This document shows, piece by piece, positions 10,297 through 20,587 of a DNA stretch of 64,000 nt. Within the stretch, counting starts at the first letter, position 1. The number at the start of each line of letters is the position of its first letter. Made by a program: the position numbers and the translations under genes. Under the pieces are notes generated by a model. The model searched no databases. It saw nothing but the letters and a program-made list of their open reading frames with translations, and was not told the origin of the DNA. The stretch is from Methylobacterium frigidaeris (GTDB lineage: Bacteria; Pseudomonadota; Alphaproteobacteria; Rhizobiales; Beijerinckiaceae). Location: assembly GCF_022179185.1 (NCBI RefSeq), contig NZ_BPQJ01000025.1, forward strand, positions 37,268-101,267, read 5' to 3'.

Positions 10297-10926
10297 TCAC
10301 GCTCTCGGCGCCAGTCCCCGGGTGAGGAAATCGACCATCTCGGCCGCAACCTCGGCCGGCCGGCGCGTCCCTCGCGGGTCGTACCAGCGCGCCGGCCAGT
10401 TGAGCGCCCCGGCGAGCGTGAAGGCGGCGATCCAGGGATCGCCCTGGGTGATGGACCCGTCCTCCATGCCCTCGGCGATCAGGTCGCGCATGGCCTGGTC
10501 GATCCGCTTCTTCAGGGCCCGGAAGGATCGCGCGCTCTCCGGCGACAGAGCCTCGTCGCCGGTGCGGATCACGCAGCGCCCGAAATCCCCCATGTTGATC
10601 TCGGCGTAGCGGCGCAGGAACACGCGCAGGCGCTCGAGACCGGTCCCGGACGCCGCGCGCGATTCCTCGACCGCCTCCAGCAGTTGCTCGAGGCCGAAGG
10701 TCACGCATTCGAGCAGGATCTGATCCTTGTTGCCGAGGTAGTGATAGACGGTCGGCTTCGTGATCCCGAGGCTCGTCGCGACATCGTCGAGCGAGGTCGC
10801 GTGAAACCCACGCTCGTTGAACATCCGAACCGCCGCCAGGAGGACGGCCTGCCGCTTCGCCTCGCGCTCGCGGCGCCGCGCGGTCGCGCTCTTGAAGGGA
10901 GAGGATGAGTTCGCCAACAGCCGCAT
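10297..10926 (-). CDS. TetR family transcriptional regulator
   Basis: The 209-residue protein has an N-terminal helix-turn-helix (about residues 25-70; ERGFHATSLDDVATSLGITKPTVY in sections) of the TetR type. An all-helical ligand-binding domain of normal length follows, resembling the TetR_C_33/AcrR-like group found with fatty-acid and CoA-ester pathways. I use the ATG at 10926 (MRLLANSS); the open frame runs on upstream but lacks TetR-like sequence. It faces the catabolic operon beginning at 11276 across 349 bases, the classical layout of a local repressor, whose inducer would be an acyl-CoA or the free acid. Confidence 0.88.
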   Translation of the reverse strand: MRLLANSSSPFKSATARRREREAKRQAVLLAAVRMFNERGFHATSLDDVATSLGITKPTVYHYLGNKDQILLECVTFGLEQLLEAVEESRAASGTGLERLRVFLRRYAEINMGDFGRCVIRTGDEALSPESARSFRALKKRIDQAMRDLIAEGMEDGSITQGDPWIAAFTLAGALNWPARWYDPRGTRRPAEVAAEMVDFLTRGLAPRA

Positions 10927-11275
10927 GTCCCGGAAAATCCTTGCAGGCCCCAGTGGACACGGATGCGGGCTGGGTGCAATATACCCACGAGAATAATATA
11001 TCCTGTATGGTAGCAAACGCTCACACGGCTCGTCATCTGGCGCGCTGGTGCTGCGGGATGTCCATCACGTCTCCGATGCGGTCAGGCCAGTCCTGTGCCG
11101 TCGCGACGGACGCCTTTCCCGACAGTGTTCGCCCGCACGACCGTGGGTTCGTCGTCAGTAAAGTACCAACAAACAAGCGGTCGAGCGGACCTGCACCGTG
11201 CCGGTCCGTTCCAAGACCAGCCGTTCCCGCGTCGAGGTTGCCTCGATGTCGAGGATTCGTGACAGGGGAGGATAC
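10927..11275. promoter_or_regulatory. divergent promoter region of the TetR gene and CoA catabolic operon
   Basis: This 349-base gap separates divergent genes. The part nearest the regulator (about 10975-11015) is A+T-rich and includes TATACCC and AATAATATATCC stretches, the likely core promoter and operator area. I did not find a convincing perfect palindrome here. The end next to the SDR gene has the ribosome-binding sequence GGGGAGG at about 11265. Confidence 0.4.
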
Positions 11276-12037
11276 ATGCGGATCCACGATGTGGGCGCCG
11301 TCGTGACGGGGGGTGCCTCGGGGCTCGGCGGCGCGACCGCCGCGCGCCTCGCCGCAGCGGGCGCCAAGGTGACGATCATCGACCGCAACGCCGATCTGGG
11401 CCAACGACACGCCGAGGCGATCGGCGGCCGCTTCGTCGCCGCCGACGTGACCGACGAGCAGGCGATCGCCGCAGCCCTCGACGAGGCCGAGGGGCTGCAC
11501 GGCAAGGCCCGCATCCTCGTCAACTGCGCCGGGATCGGCCCACCGGCCAAGGTCATCGGCCGGGACGGCGACGTGCTCCCCCTCGCCGATTTCCGCCGCA
11601 TCATCGACGTCAACCTGATCGGCACCTTCAACACCCTGTCGCAATTCGCCGGCCGGCTCCATCGGGCGGAGCCGCTGGGTGAGGAGCGCGGCGTCATCAT
11701 CAACACCGCGAGCGTCGCCGCCTTCGACGGGCAGATCGGGCAGGCCGCCTACGCGGCCTCGAAGAGCGCCATCGTCGGCATGGCCCTGCCGCTCGCCCGC
11801 GAGTTCGCCCGCTACGGGATCCGCGTGATGACGATCGCTCCCGGCATCTTCCTGACGCCGCTGCTCGCGATCCTGCCCGAGGAGGTGCAGGTCTCGCTGG
11901 GCCACCAGGTGCCGTTCCCGAGCCGCCTCGGCCAGCCGGACGAGTTCGCGCAGCTCGTCGAGGGCATCGTCTCGAACCCGATGCTCAACGGCGAGGTGAT
12001 CCGCCTCGACGGCGCCATCCGGATGACCGCGAAATGA
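11276..12037 (+). CDS. SDR-family oxidoreductase, 3-hydroxyacyl-CoA dehydrogenase (HSD10-like)
   Basis: The 253-residue short-chain dehydrogenase has the NAD-binding TGGASGLGG near residue 12, an acidic residue after strand 2 (IIDRNADLG) favouring NAD, NCAGIG, and the catalytic Ser/Tyr/Lys set (ASVAAFDGQIGQAAYAASK). Sequence around the active site and the C-terminal FPSRLGQPDEFAQLV resemble type-2 3-hydroxyacyl-CoA dehydrogenases. I chose ATG 11276 because of its GGGGAGGAT ribosome-binding site. It is the first gene of a five-gene beta-oxidation-like operon and overlaps the next gene by ATGA, so it probably oxidises the 3-hydroxyacyl-CoA intermediate. Confidence 0.87.
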   Translation: MRIHDVGAVVTGGASGLGGATAARLAAAGAKVTIIDRNADLGQRHAEAIGGRFVAADVTDEQAIAAALDEAEGLHGKARILVNCAGIGPPAKVIGRDGDVLPLADFRRIIDVNLIGTFNTLSQFAGRLHRAEPLGEERGVIINTASVAAFDGQIGQAAYAASKSAIVGMALPLAREFARYGIRVMTIAPGIFLTPLLAILPEEVQVSLGHQVPFPSRLGQPDEFAQLVEGIVSNPMLNGEVIRLDGAIRMTAK

Positions 12038-13245
12038 GCGCCGTCCCCTCCTCCGCACCCGGCGGACCCTCGGCCGAGGCCGCTGTCATCGCCGGGCGGG
12101 TCGAGCGCTTCGTGCGCGAGGTCGTGGCGCCCTACGAGAAGGATCCGCGGCGCGACCACCACGATTGCCCGACCGACGCCCTCGTCGCCGAGCTGCGCGA
12201 CAAGGCTCGCGAGGCGGGTGTCCTCACCCCGCATATCCGGCCGGACGGCAGCTTCCTCACCCACCGCGAGACGGCCGCGGTATTGATGCGCTCCGGTCTC
12301 TCGCCGCTCGGGCCGCTCGCCTGCAACACCGCGGCGCCCGACGAGGGCAACATGTTCCTGCTCGCCAAGGTGGGCAGCCCCGGGATCCGCGAGCGCTTCC
12401 TCGCACCGCTGATCGCGGGGCGCGGCCGCTCGGCCTTCTTCATGACCGAGCCGGCGGCGGAGAATGGTGCCGGCTCGGACCCCTCGATGATGATCACCAC
12501 CTGCCGGCCGGACGGCAACCATTGGGTGATCGACGGCCGCAAGGCCTTCATCACCGGAGCGGCGGGGGCCTCGATCGGCGTCGTGATGGCGAAGGCCGAG
12601 GAGGGCGCCTGCCTGTTCCTCGTCGACCTGCCCGATCCGGCGATCCGGATCGAGCGGGTGCCCAATACCCTCGACAGCGCGATGCCGGGCGGGCACGCCG
12701 TGGTGACGATCGAGGGGCTGCGGGTTCCCGCCGACCAGATGCTCGGGAGCCCCGGCGAGGGCTTCCGATACGCGCAGGTCCGCCTCGCCTCGGCGCGGCT
12801 GACCCACTGCATGCGCTGGACCGGCGCCTGCCTGCGCGCCAACGAGATCGCGACCGATTACGCCAACCGGCGCCGCGCCTTCGGCAAGCCGCTGATCGAG
12901 CACGAGGGCGTCGGCTTCATGCTGGCCGAGAACCTCATCGACCTCAAGCAGGCCGAGCTGATGATCGACTGGTGCGCCGACGTCCTGGATGGCGGCGCCC
13001 CCGGCATCGCCGAGAGCTCGATGGCCAAGGTCGCGGTCAGCGAGGGGCTGATGCGCATCGCCGACCGCTGCGTGCAGGTGATGGGCGGCAGCGGCGTGAC
13101 CCAGGACACCATCGTCGAGCAGGTCTTCCGCGAGGTGCGCGCCTTCCGGATCTACGACGGGCCGACCGAGGTGCACAAATGGTCGCTCGCCAAGACAATC
13201 CGGCGCGACTGGAAGGCTCGGACCGACGGGGATGCGCGGGCATGA
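12034..13245 (+). CDS. acyl-CoA dehydrogenase, ACAD10/11-like
   Basis: The 403-residue flavoprotein covers the three acyl-CoA dehydrogenase domains. FMTEPAAENGAGSDP marks the FAD/substrate loop, NRRRAFGKPL the middle helix, and MGGSGVTQDT the C-terminal FAD contact. The tail FRIYDGPTEVHKWSLAK resembles ACAD10/11-type enzymes. There the usual Glu of the YEG motif is Asp, and the IVD-type Glu position in helix G reads LASARL, so the catalytic base is not the standard one. It introduces the alpha,beta double bond of an unknown acyl-CoA, passing electrons to ETF. ATGA overlaps tie it to both neighbours. Confidence 0.88.
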   Translation: MSAVPSSAPGGPSAEAAVIAGRVERFVREVVAPYEKDPRRDHHDCPTDALVAELRDKAREAGVLTPHIRPDGSFLTHRETAAVLMRSGLSPLGPLACNTAAPDEGNMFLLAKVGSPGIRERFLAPLIAGRGRSAFFMTEPAAENGAGSDPSMMITTCRPDGNHWVIDGRKAFITGAAGASIGVVMAKAEEGACLFLVDLPDPAIRIERVPNTLDSAMPGGHAVVTIEGLRVPADQMLGSPGEGFRYAQVRLASARLTHCMRWTGACLRANEIATDYANRRRAFGKPLIEHEGVGFMLAENLIDLKQAELMIDWCADVLDGGAPGIAESSMAKVAVSEGLMRIADRCVQVMGGSGVTQDTIVEQVFREVRAFRIYDGPTEVHKWSLAKTIRRDWKARTDGDARA

Positions 13246-14030
13246 CCGACCCCGTCCTCGTGACGATCGAGGGTGCGGTCGCGACCCTCAGCCTGAATCG
13301 GCCGGGCCTCGGCAACACGATCGACGTGTCCCTCGCGCAAGGCCTCCTCGCGGCGGCGATCCGCTGCGACCAGGACCCGGCGATCCGCTGCGTCGTCCTC
13401 ACCGGCAAGGGGCGCCTGTTCTGCGGCGGCGGCGATCTCGGGGCGCTGGCGGGCGCGGGCGAGGCGATGCCGGGCTTCCTCAGCGAACTCGCCGGCACCC
13501 TGCACATGGCGGTCTCGCGGCTGATGCGGATGGAGAAGCCTCTGCTGGTGCTGGTCAACGGGCCGGCGGCTGGAGCCGGCCTGAGCCTCGCCATCGCGGG
13601 CGACGTGGTCCTGGCGGCCGGTTCCGCCCACTTCACCGCGGCCTATGGCGGCGTGGGCCTGAGCCCGGATGGCGGGATGTCCTGGCTCCTGCCCCGCCTC
13701 GTGGGCCTGCGCCGGGCGCAGGAGATCATCCTGACGAACCGCCGCATCGGCGCCGAAGAGGCCGAGCGGATCGGCCTGGTGACGCGGACCGTCGAGGACG
13801 CGGCCCTCGCGAGCGAGGGCGCGGAGGTCGCCGCCGGGCTCGCCACATCCGCGACGCGGGCCCTCGGCCTCGCGCGCGGCCTCCTCGCCGACAGTCTCAG
13901 TTCCGGCCTCGAGACCCAGCTCGAGCGCGAGGCCCGCGCCATCGCCGAGGCCGGCCGGACGCCCGACGGCCGCGAGGGCATCGCCGCCTTCCTCGCCCGG
14001 CGCAAACCCGACTTCACCGGCAGGAGATGA
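13242..14030 (+). CDS. enoyl-CoA hydratase/isomerase family protein, PaaG-like
   Basis: The 262-residue crotonase-fold protein has the oxyanion-hole motifs RLFCGGGDL and GPAAGAGLSLAIAGD and the following GLSPDGGMSWLLPRL. The first catalytic Glu position of true hydratases (PE in crotonase) is AAYGG here, and the Asp of SPDGG is the residue PaaG-type isomerases use. It may therefore be a double-bond isomerase rather than a hydratase. A second crotonase-fold gene at 15193 keeps the hydratase Glu, so the two probably have different jobs in one pathway. It overlaps the upstream dehydrogenase by ATGA. Confidence 0.85.
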   Translation: MTDPVLVTIEGAVATLSLNRPGLGNTIDVSLAQGLLAAAIRCDQDPAIRCVVLTGKGRLFCGGGDLGALAGAGEAMPGFLSELAGTLHMAVSRLMRMEKPLLVLVNGPAAGAGLSLAIAGDVVLAAGSAHFTAAYGGVGLSPDGGMSWLLPRLVGLRRAQEIILTNRRIGAEEAERIGLVTRTVEDAALASEGAEVAAGLATSATRALGLARGLLADSLSSGLETQLEREARAIAEAGRTPDGREGIAAFLARRKPDFTGRR

Positions 14031-14032
14031 GC

Positions 14033-15192
<1,160 letters not shown>

Positions 15193-15193
<1 letters not shown>

Positions 15194-15975
15194 TGCGGGC
15201 TCGCCCCTACGAGTTCATCACCGTCGCCCACGAGGGCCGGCTGACCCTGCTGACGATCGACCGGCCCGCGGCCTTCAACGCCCTGAACGCGGCGGCTCAC
15301 GAGGAGATGGCGGCGGCCTTCGACGCCTTCGCGGCCGACGACGACCAGTGGGTCGCCATTGTCACGGGCGCCGGCAAGGCGTTCTGTGCCGGGCACGACC
15401 TCAAGCAGCAGGCGGCCGGCGGCGGCCTCGTGACGCCGTCCACGGGCTTCGGCGGCCTGACGGCGCGGTTCGACCTGACGAAGCCGGTCATCGCGGCGGT
15501 CAACGGCGTCGCCATGGGGGGCGGCTTCGAGCTGGCGCTCGCCTGCGACGTCGTCGTGGCGTCGTCCACGGCGGTCTTCGCGCTCCCCGAGCCGAAGGTC
15601 GGCCTCGCGGCGCTCGCCGGCGGCATGCAGCGCCTGCCTCGGGCGATCGGGACGAAGCGGGCGATGGCCCTGATGCTCACCGGCCGCCAGGTCCCGGCCC
15701 GGGAGGGCCTCGATCTCGGCTTCGTCACCGAGGTGGTCGAGGGCGATCCGCTGCCGGCCGCCCGCGCCTTCGCCGCCGAGATCCTGGCCTGCAGCCCGAT
15801 GTCGGTCCGGGCCACCAAGGAGGCGGTGCTGCGGGGCCTGGACGTGCCGCTCGAGCAAGCCCTGGGCGAGCAGTGGGATTACCCGGCGATGCGGCGGATG
15901 CTGGCCTCGGAGGACGCAGTGGAGGGTCCGGCAGCCTTCGCGGCGAAGCGTCCGCCGGTTTGGGCGGGGCGGTGA
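15193..15975 (+). CDS. enoyl-CoA hydratase
   Basis: The 260-residue crotonase-fold enzyme shows AFCAGHDLKQQ, the oxyanion stretch NGVAMGGGFELALACD and the catalytic-Glu region ALPEPKVGL, plus a C-terminal trimerisation tail (MLASEDAVEGPAAFAAKRPP). Unlike the paralogue at 13242, it keeps the Glu expected of a hydratase. It is the last gene of the SDR/ACAD/crotonase/thiolase/crotonase operon, which supplies a complete beta-oxidation-type cycle for a CoA ester. Confidence 0.88.
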
Positions 15976-16118
15976 GGTCGTCGCGACGGCGGGGCGGGCT
16001 CGTCTCCAGGGGCGCGGGAAGGAGTGCGAGAGACAGTTCGCCGTGATCGATAGACTGATCCCACCCGCAACCTCAGGATGAGGCTGCGGGTGGAATAGAA
16101 GAAAAATTTTAAATTGGG

Positions 16119-16136
16119 CTTTTTCGATGGAAAAAG
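16119..16136 (+). terminator. A/T hairpin in the 15976-16277 gap
   Basis: CTTTTTC, a four-base loop and GAAAAAG make a perfect 7-bp stem, flanked by GGG and CCC that can extend it with mismatches. It lies about 145 bases after the beta-oxidation operon in an A+T-rich pocket unlike the surrounding G+C-rich DNA. It could terminate that operon or belong to the leader of the next gene. Nothing else was recognised in this 302-base gap. Confidence 0.4.
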
Positions 16137-16277
16137 ACCCCGAAGATCGTCGCTGTACGCAGGACGACGCCGACCAGTTCTCCGATCGCGCAGGATGAGC
16201 AACGTCCCGCAGAGGACAGCCCGATCGGACCGAGAAAACAGATTGACGGGATGGACGACGCTTTGAGGGGGTAGGAT

Positions 16278-17492
16278 ATGAAACGGATCATCGCATCGAC
16301 GGTCGTCGGTCTGCTCGCACTGGCAATGCCGAGTCCCGGGCAAGCCGAGATCTCCGACGGGGTGGTCAAGGTCGTGGTGCTCAACGACCAGTCGTCGGCC
16401 TACAGCGACACGGCCGGCAAGGGCTCGGCGGTCGCCGCCCAGCTCGCGATCGACGATGCCGGTGGTCGGGCCGGGGCTGCGCCGGTCGTGCTCCTCTCGG
16501 CCGACCATCAGCAGAAGGTCGATATCGGCGCCGGCCTCGCCCGCCGCATGCTCGACGTGGATCGCGCCGACGCGTTCTTCGACATCTCGAACTCGGCCGT
16601 CTCGTTCGCGGTCCAGGAGGTCACGCGCGCGGCCCGCAAGGTCGTGGTCCATGTCGGCAGCGGCAATGCCGACCTCGTCGGCAAGGCCTGCTCGCCCTCG
16701 GCGGCGCTCTGGCTCTACGACACCTACGCGCTGGCCCGGGGCCTGGCGCGCGCGCTCTACGACGACACGCACCGGAGCTGGTTCCTGCTGACCGCCGATT
16801 ACGCCTTCGGCCACGCGATGCAGCGCGACCTGACCGCCACCCTGCAGCAGCAGGGCGGCAAGGTGGCGGGCTCGGTCCGGCACCCCCTGGGCCAAGCCGA
16901 TTTCAGCTCGTTCCTGGTCCAGGCCGGCGGCACCGACATGCAGGTCCTGGCGCTGCTCAATGCCGGGGCCGACACCACCAACGCCATCAAGCAGGCATCG
17001 GAGTTCGGCCTGATCCGGGAGGGGGTGAAGCTCGCCGTCCCGATCTTCACCCTCGTCAACGTCAAGGCGATCGGCAACACGCTCGCCCAAGGCACGACCT
17101 TCCTGGCCGGCTACTACTGGGACCACGACGAGGCGAGCCGCGCCTTCGCGAAGCGCTTCGCCGCCAGGCACGGCAAGCCGCCGACCCACGCGCAGGCGGC
17201 CGTCTACAGCGCGGTGCGGCATTACCTCAAGGCCGTCGACGCGACCGGCTCCGACGACGGCGTCGTCGTCATGGACCGGATGAAGGCGATGCCGGTCGAG
17301 GACTTCATGACCCCGGGCGCGGTCTTGCGCCCGGACGGCCGGCTCGCGCGCGACATGCTGCTCGTCGAGGTCAAGGCGCCCAGGGACGTGCGCGGGGAGT
17401 GGGACCTGATGACCGTCCGCACCACGGTCAAGAGCGCCGACATGCTCCGTCCCCTGGCGGAGAGCGAGTGCCCGCTCGTTTTGAAGCCCTGA
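16278..17492 (+). CDS. ABC transporter periplasmic substrate-binding protein (branched-chain amino acid type)
   Basis: The 404-residue protein begins with a Sec signal peptide (MKRIIASTVVGLLALAM, cleavage after GQA). It then has a type 1 binding fold with VVVLNDQSSAYSDTAGKG near residue 35. GAGLARRMLDVDRADAFFD, TADYAFGHAM and QAAVYSAVRHYLKAV are the regions it shares in pattern with the binding protein at 8801-10018. The two are similar in length and are paralogues. Again no permease or ATPase lies nearby. The next genes (acyl-CoA dehydrogenase, acyl-CoA ligase) suggest the ligand is an organic acid destined for CoA activation. Confidence 0.86.
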   Translation: MKRIIASTVVGLLALAMPSPGQAEISDGVVKVVVLNDQSSAYSDTAGKGSAVAAQLAIDDAGGRAGAAPVVLLSADHQQKVDIGAGLARRMLDVDRADAFFDISNSAVSFAVQEVTRAARKVVVHVGSGNADLVGKACSPSAALWLYDTYALARGLARALYDDTHRSWFLLTADYAFGHAMQRDLTATLQQQGGKVAGSVRHPLGQADFSSFLVQAGGTDMQVLALLNAGADTTNAIKQASEFGLIREGVKLAVPIFTLVNVKAIGNTLAQGTTFLAGYYWDHDEASRAFAKRFAARHGKPPTHAQAAVYSAVRHYLKAVDATGSDDGVVVMDRMKAMPVEDFMTPGAVLRPDGRLARDMLLVEVKAPRDVRGEWDLMTVRTTVKSADMLRPLAESECPLVLKP

Positions 17493-17588
17493 GAGAGAAC
17501 GGACCGAGAGCAGCGCAGGGCGGACCGGCACCGGCCCGCCTCCCCCCACACCTTGCCCGGCCGCCCCCGCGCCGCCCGAGGAGTGACG

Positions 17589-18770
17589 ATGCTGAGACGC
17601 CGCCTGTTCGAACCCGAGCACGAGGAGTTCCGCCGCACGGTCCGCCGCTGGGCCGAGGCGGAGGTCTACCCGCACGCGACGCTGTTTCGCGAGCAGGGCA
17701 TGGTCTCCCGCGAGGTCTGGCGCAGTGCGGGCGCGCAAGGTTTCCTGGCGATGTTCGCCGATCCCGCCCATGGCGGCCTCGGTCTCGACGACTTCCGCTT
17801 CGACATGGTGCTGACGGAGGAACTCGCGGCGCGCGAGAACGGCCTTTACATCCCGCTGCATAACCGCATCGTCGCGCCGTACATCCACCGCTTCGGCACC
17901 CCGGCGCAAGCCGACCGGTTCATGCCGGGCATCGTCTCGGGCGAGACGATCCTCGCCATCGCGATGACGGAGCCGGATGCCGGCTCCGACCTGTCGGGCC
18001 TGCGCAGCCGGGCGGAGGATCGCGGCGACCACTGGCTCCTCAACGGGTCCAAGACCTACATCTCCAACGGCATCCTGGCCGGGCTGGTGGTGGTCGCCGC
18101 CCGGACGGGGCCCGGCCGGCACGAGATCGGCCTGTTCCTGGTCGAGGGCGACCGGCCCGGCTTCACCCGCGGCCGGCGCCTGGAGAAGATCGGCCTGAAG
18201 TCGCAGGACACCGCCGAGCTGCACTTCACGGACGTGCGCCTGCCGAAGGAGAACCTGCTCGGCCCACCAGCGGGCGGCTACAAGCTGATGATGCACAACC
18301 TCGCCGAGGAGCGGCTGGTCGGCGCCGTCCAGTTCCTCGCCCGCGCGCAGCGCGCCTTCGCCATCACCCTCGACTACGTCAAGGAGCGCCGTGTCTTCGG
18401 CCGTCCGGTCGGCACCTTCCAGAATACGCGCTTCACCCTGGCCGACCTGCGCACGCGCCTCGACGCCGCGCAGGCCTTCGTCGATGCCTGCGCCGCCGAG
18501 CACCTCGAGGGCGCGCTCTCGTCCGAGCTCGCCGCCGAGGTCAAGCTGCACGCCTCGGAGACCGAGGGGCTGGTGGTCGATGCCTGCCTGCAGCTGCACG
18601 GGGGTGCCGGCTTCATGGAGGAGGTCGAGATCGCCCGGATGTTCACCGCGGCCCGGGTCAGCCGGATCTACGCCGGATCGTCGGAGATCATGAAGGAGAT
18701 CATCGGCCGCGGGCTCGGGCTCGACGACCGGCCGAAGCGCGACGCCGCGCAGGGGGAGGACCGCGCATGA
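17589..18770 (+). CDS. acyl-CoA dehydrogenase, long-chain/isovaleryl type
   Basis: The 393-residue enzyme shows the signature IAMTEPDAGSDLSGL (about 123-137), GSKTYISNG, the middle-helix ERRVFGRPVG and the C-terminal LHGGAGFMEE. The YEG position at the C-terminus is YAGSSEIM. The Glu of LAEERLV (about Glu241) lines up with the helix-G base of isovaleryl-CoA and long-chain dehydrogenases, so it should be active. It follows the binding-protein gene by 96 bases and overlaps the ligase gene by ATGA, making a dehydrogenase-ligase pair. Confidence 0.88.
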   Translation: MLRRRLFEPEHEEFRRTVRRWAEAEVYPHATLFREQGMVSREVWRSAGAQGFLAMFADPAHGGLGLDDFRFDMVLTEELAARENGLYIPLHNRIVAPYIHRFGTPAQADRFMPGIVSGETILAIAMTEPDAGSDLSGLRSRAEDRGDHWLLNGSKTYISNGILAGLVVVAARTGPGRHEIGLFLVEGDRPGFTRGRRLEKIGLKSQDTAELHFTDVRLPKENLLGPPAGGYKLMMHNLAEERLVGAVQFLARAQRAFAITLDYVKERRVFGRPVGTFQNTRFTLADLRTRLDAAQAFVDACAAEHLEGALSSELAAEVKLHASETEGLVVDACLQLHGGAGFMEEVEIARMFTAARVSRIYAGSSEIMKEIIGRGLGLDDRPKRDAAQGEDRA

Positions 18771-20305
18771 AGCACCCGTCGCACTTCGCCAGGGTCACGC
18801 CCGACAAGGTCGCCTACCGCATGGCGCGCTCGGGCGAGGTCATGACCTATGCCGAGCTCGATGCCCGATCGAACCGCAACGCCCATGCGCTACGGGCGCT
18901 GGGCGTCGGCCAGGGCGGCACCGTCGCGCTCCTGTTCGAGAACCGCCTGGACTTCCTCGCCCTGGCCTGGGCCTGCCAGCGCAGCGGCATCTTCTACACG
19001 GCGATCAATACCAACCTGACGGCGGCGGAGACCGCCTACATCGTCGGCGACTGCGAGGCCACTGTGGCGATCGTCTCGGACACGTTCGCCCCCTGCCTGG
19101 ACGCGCTCGCCGCGGCCTGCCCCGGGGCGCGCTTCTTCGTCTGCGGCGGGGCTGCCCCGCTCGCGCGCGACTGGAACGCCCTGGCGGCGGCGCAGCCGGC
19201 GACGCCGGTCGCCGACGAGGCGGCCGGCGCCGACCTCCTGTACTCCTCGGGCACCACCGGGCGCCCGAAGGGCATCGTCCGCCGCTTCGCGCGCCAGCCC
19301 ATCGACACCGTGATCCCGGCCCTGATGACGAGCCTGTGCGAGACGATGGGGCGGATGGGACCCGACACCGTGCTGGTCTCCCCGGCCCCGCTCTACCACG
19401 CCGCGCCGCTGCGCTTCACCATGATGACGGCCATGCTCGGCGGCACGGCCCTGGTCACGGAGAAATTCGACGCCGAGGAGGTGCTGCAGCAGATCGAGAC
19501 CTGGGGCGTCACCCACGGCCAGTTCGTGCCGACGCATTTCGTGCGCATGCTCAAGCTGCCCGAGAAGACCCGGGCCCGCTACGGGCACGACAGCTTGCGG
19601 GTCGTCTACCACGCCGCCGCCCCCTGCCCGCGCGACGTCAAGGCCGCGATGATCGCCTGGTGGGGGCCGATCCTGCTGGAATACTACGCCAGCTCCGAGG
19701 CGAACGGCGTCACGCTCAGCACCTCGCAGGAGTGGCAGCGCTTCCCCGGGACGGTCGGACGCTCCCTGACCGGGCCGATCGTGATCGCCGACGAGGCCGG
19801 CAACGAGCTGCCTCGCGGCGAGATCGGCGCCGTCTACTTCGACAGCGGCGTGCAGTTCGAGTACCGAAACGATCCGGAGAAGACCGCCGCCGCCTATCTC
19901 AGGCCCGGCTGCGCGACCTTCGGCGATATCGGCCACGTGAACGACGAGGGCTTCCTCTTCCTGGCCGACCGCAAGTCGTACATGATCATCTCCGGCGGGG
20001 TGAACATCTACCCGCAGGAGACCGAGGACCTTCTCGTCTCGCATCCCGATGTCGAGGACGTGGCCGTGTTCGGCGTGCCGAACGAGGAGATGGGCGAGGA
20101 GGTCAAGGCCGTGGTCCAGCTGCGCCCAGGGGTCGAGGGCACGCCGGAGACAGCGCAGGAGATCATCGCCTGGTGCCGCGCGCGCCTGTCCCACTACAAG
20201 GTGCCGCGCAGCGTCGACTTCCGCAGCGAGCTGCCGCGCACGCCGACGGGGAAGCTTCTCAAGCGTCTCCTGCGTGAGCCGTACTGGGCCGGGCCTTCTT
20301 CCTGA
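18767..20305 (+). CDS. acyl-CoA synthetase (AMP-dependent ligase)
   Basis: The 512-residue ANL-superfamily enzyme has the phosphate loop LLYSSGTTGRPKG near residue 160, YASSEANG (A5-type), GDIGHVNDEGFLFLADR with the hinge Asp/Arg, GGVNIYPQE, and the catalytic lysine in PRTPTGKLLKR at the C-terminus. It resembles the CaiC/FadD-like group rather than aryl-CoA ligases, but substrate cannot be assigned. It would supply the CoA thioester consumed by the two acyl-CoA dehydrogenases and the beta-oxidation operon. Hairpins follow in the gap to the convergent monooxygenase gene. Confidence 0.88.
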   Translation: MKHPSHFARVTPDKVAYRMARSGEVMTYAELDARSNRNAHALRALGVGQGGTVALLFENRLDFLALAWACQRSGIFYTAINTNLTAAETAYIVGDCEATVAIVSDTFAPCLDALAAACPGARFFVCGGAAPLARDWNALAAAQPATPVADEAAGADLLYSSGTTGRPKGIVRRFARQPIDTVIPALMTSLCETMGRMGPDTVLVSPAPLYHAAPLRFTMMTAMLGGTALVTEKFDAEEVLQQIETWGVTHGQFVPTHFVRMLKLPEKTRARYGHDSLRVVYHAAAPCPRDVKAAMIAWWGPILLEYYASSEANGVTLSTSQEWQRFPGTVGRSLTGPIVIADEAGNELPRGEIGAVYFDSGVQFEYRNDPEKTAAAYLRPGCATFGDIGHVNDEGFLFLADRKSYMIISGGVNIYPQETEDLLVSHPDVEDVAVFGVPNEEMGEEVKAVVQLRPGVEGTPETAQEIIAWCRARLSHYKVPRSVDFRSELPRTPTGKLLKRLLREPYWAGPSS

Positions 20306-20308
20306 GGC

Positions 20309-20577
20309 GCGCAGTGATCCGATCTGCGCCTTCGCAGGACAAGAATCGTCGCGAGCGTTCTTCGGCGATGCCCCGGGGATCGCACGAATCCGAGCCGCGA
20401 CGCGGCATCGCCCTGCGTTCGGCTCGCCCCCCGCTATCCTCCCCGAGCCTGCCCGACGGCACCGGGATTCATACCCTCGCACCTTCGCATCGCCGTGTCG
20501 ATGCGAAGGCGACCGGCGCATCGGCGCCGGCGCCCGTTCGGGCTTGCCTGGCACCTTCGAACGCGTCCGTTCGAAGG
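20309..20577. terminator. cluster of three hairpins between convergent genes
   Basis: Three stem-loops lie in the 282-base gap. At 20309-20329 GCGCAG pairs over nine bases. At 20482-20509 the 11-bp CCTTCGCATCG pairs perfectly over a six-base loop. At 20554-20577 the 10-bp CCTTCGAACG pairs perfectly over four bases. The last two share the CCTTCG/CGAAGG base of the stem, as if one were derived from the other. They can act in both directions, fitting a bidirectional terminator for the ligase gene and the minus-strand monooxygenase gene. Confidence 0.55.
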
Positions 20578-20587
20578 CGCGGCGGTA

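Noticed and set aside
15879..18599. 906-residue minus-strand open frame opposite the second binding protein and acyl-CoA dehydrogenase
   Set aside because: No motif or signal; it mirrors codon bias of the plus-strand genes, which have full family signatures.
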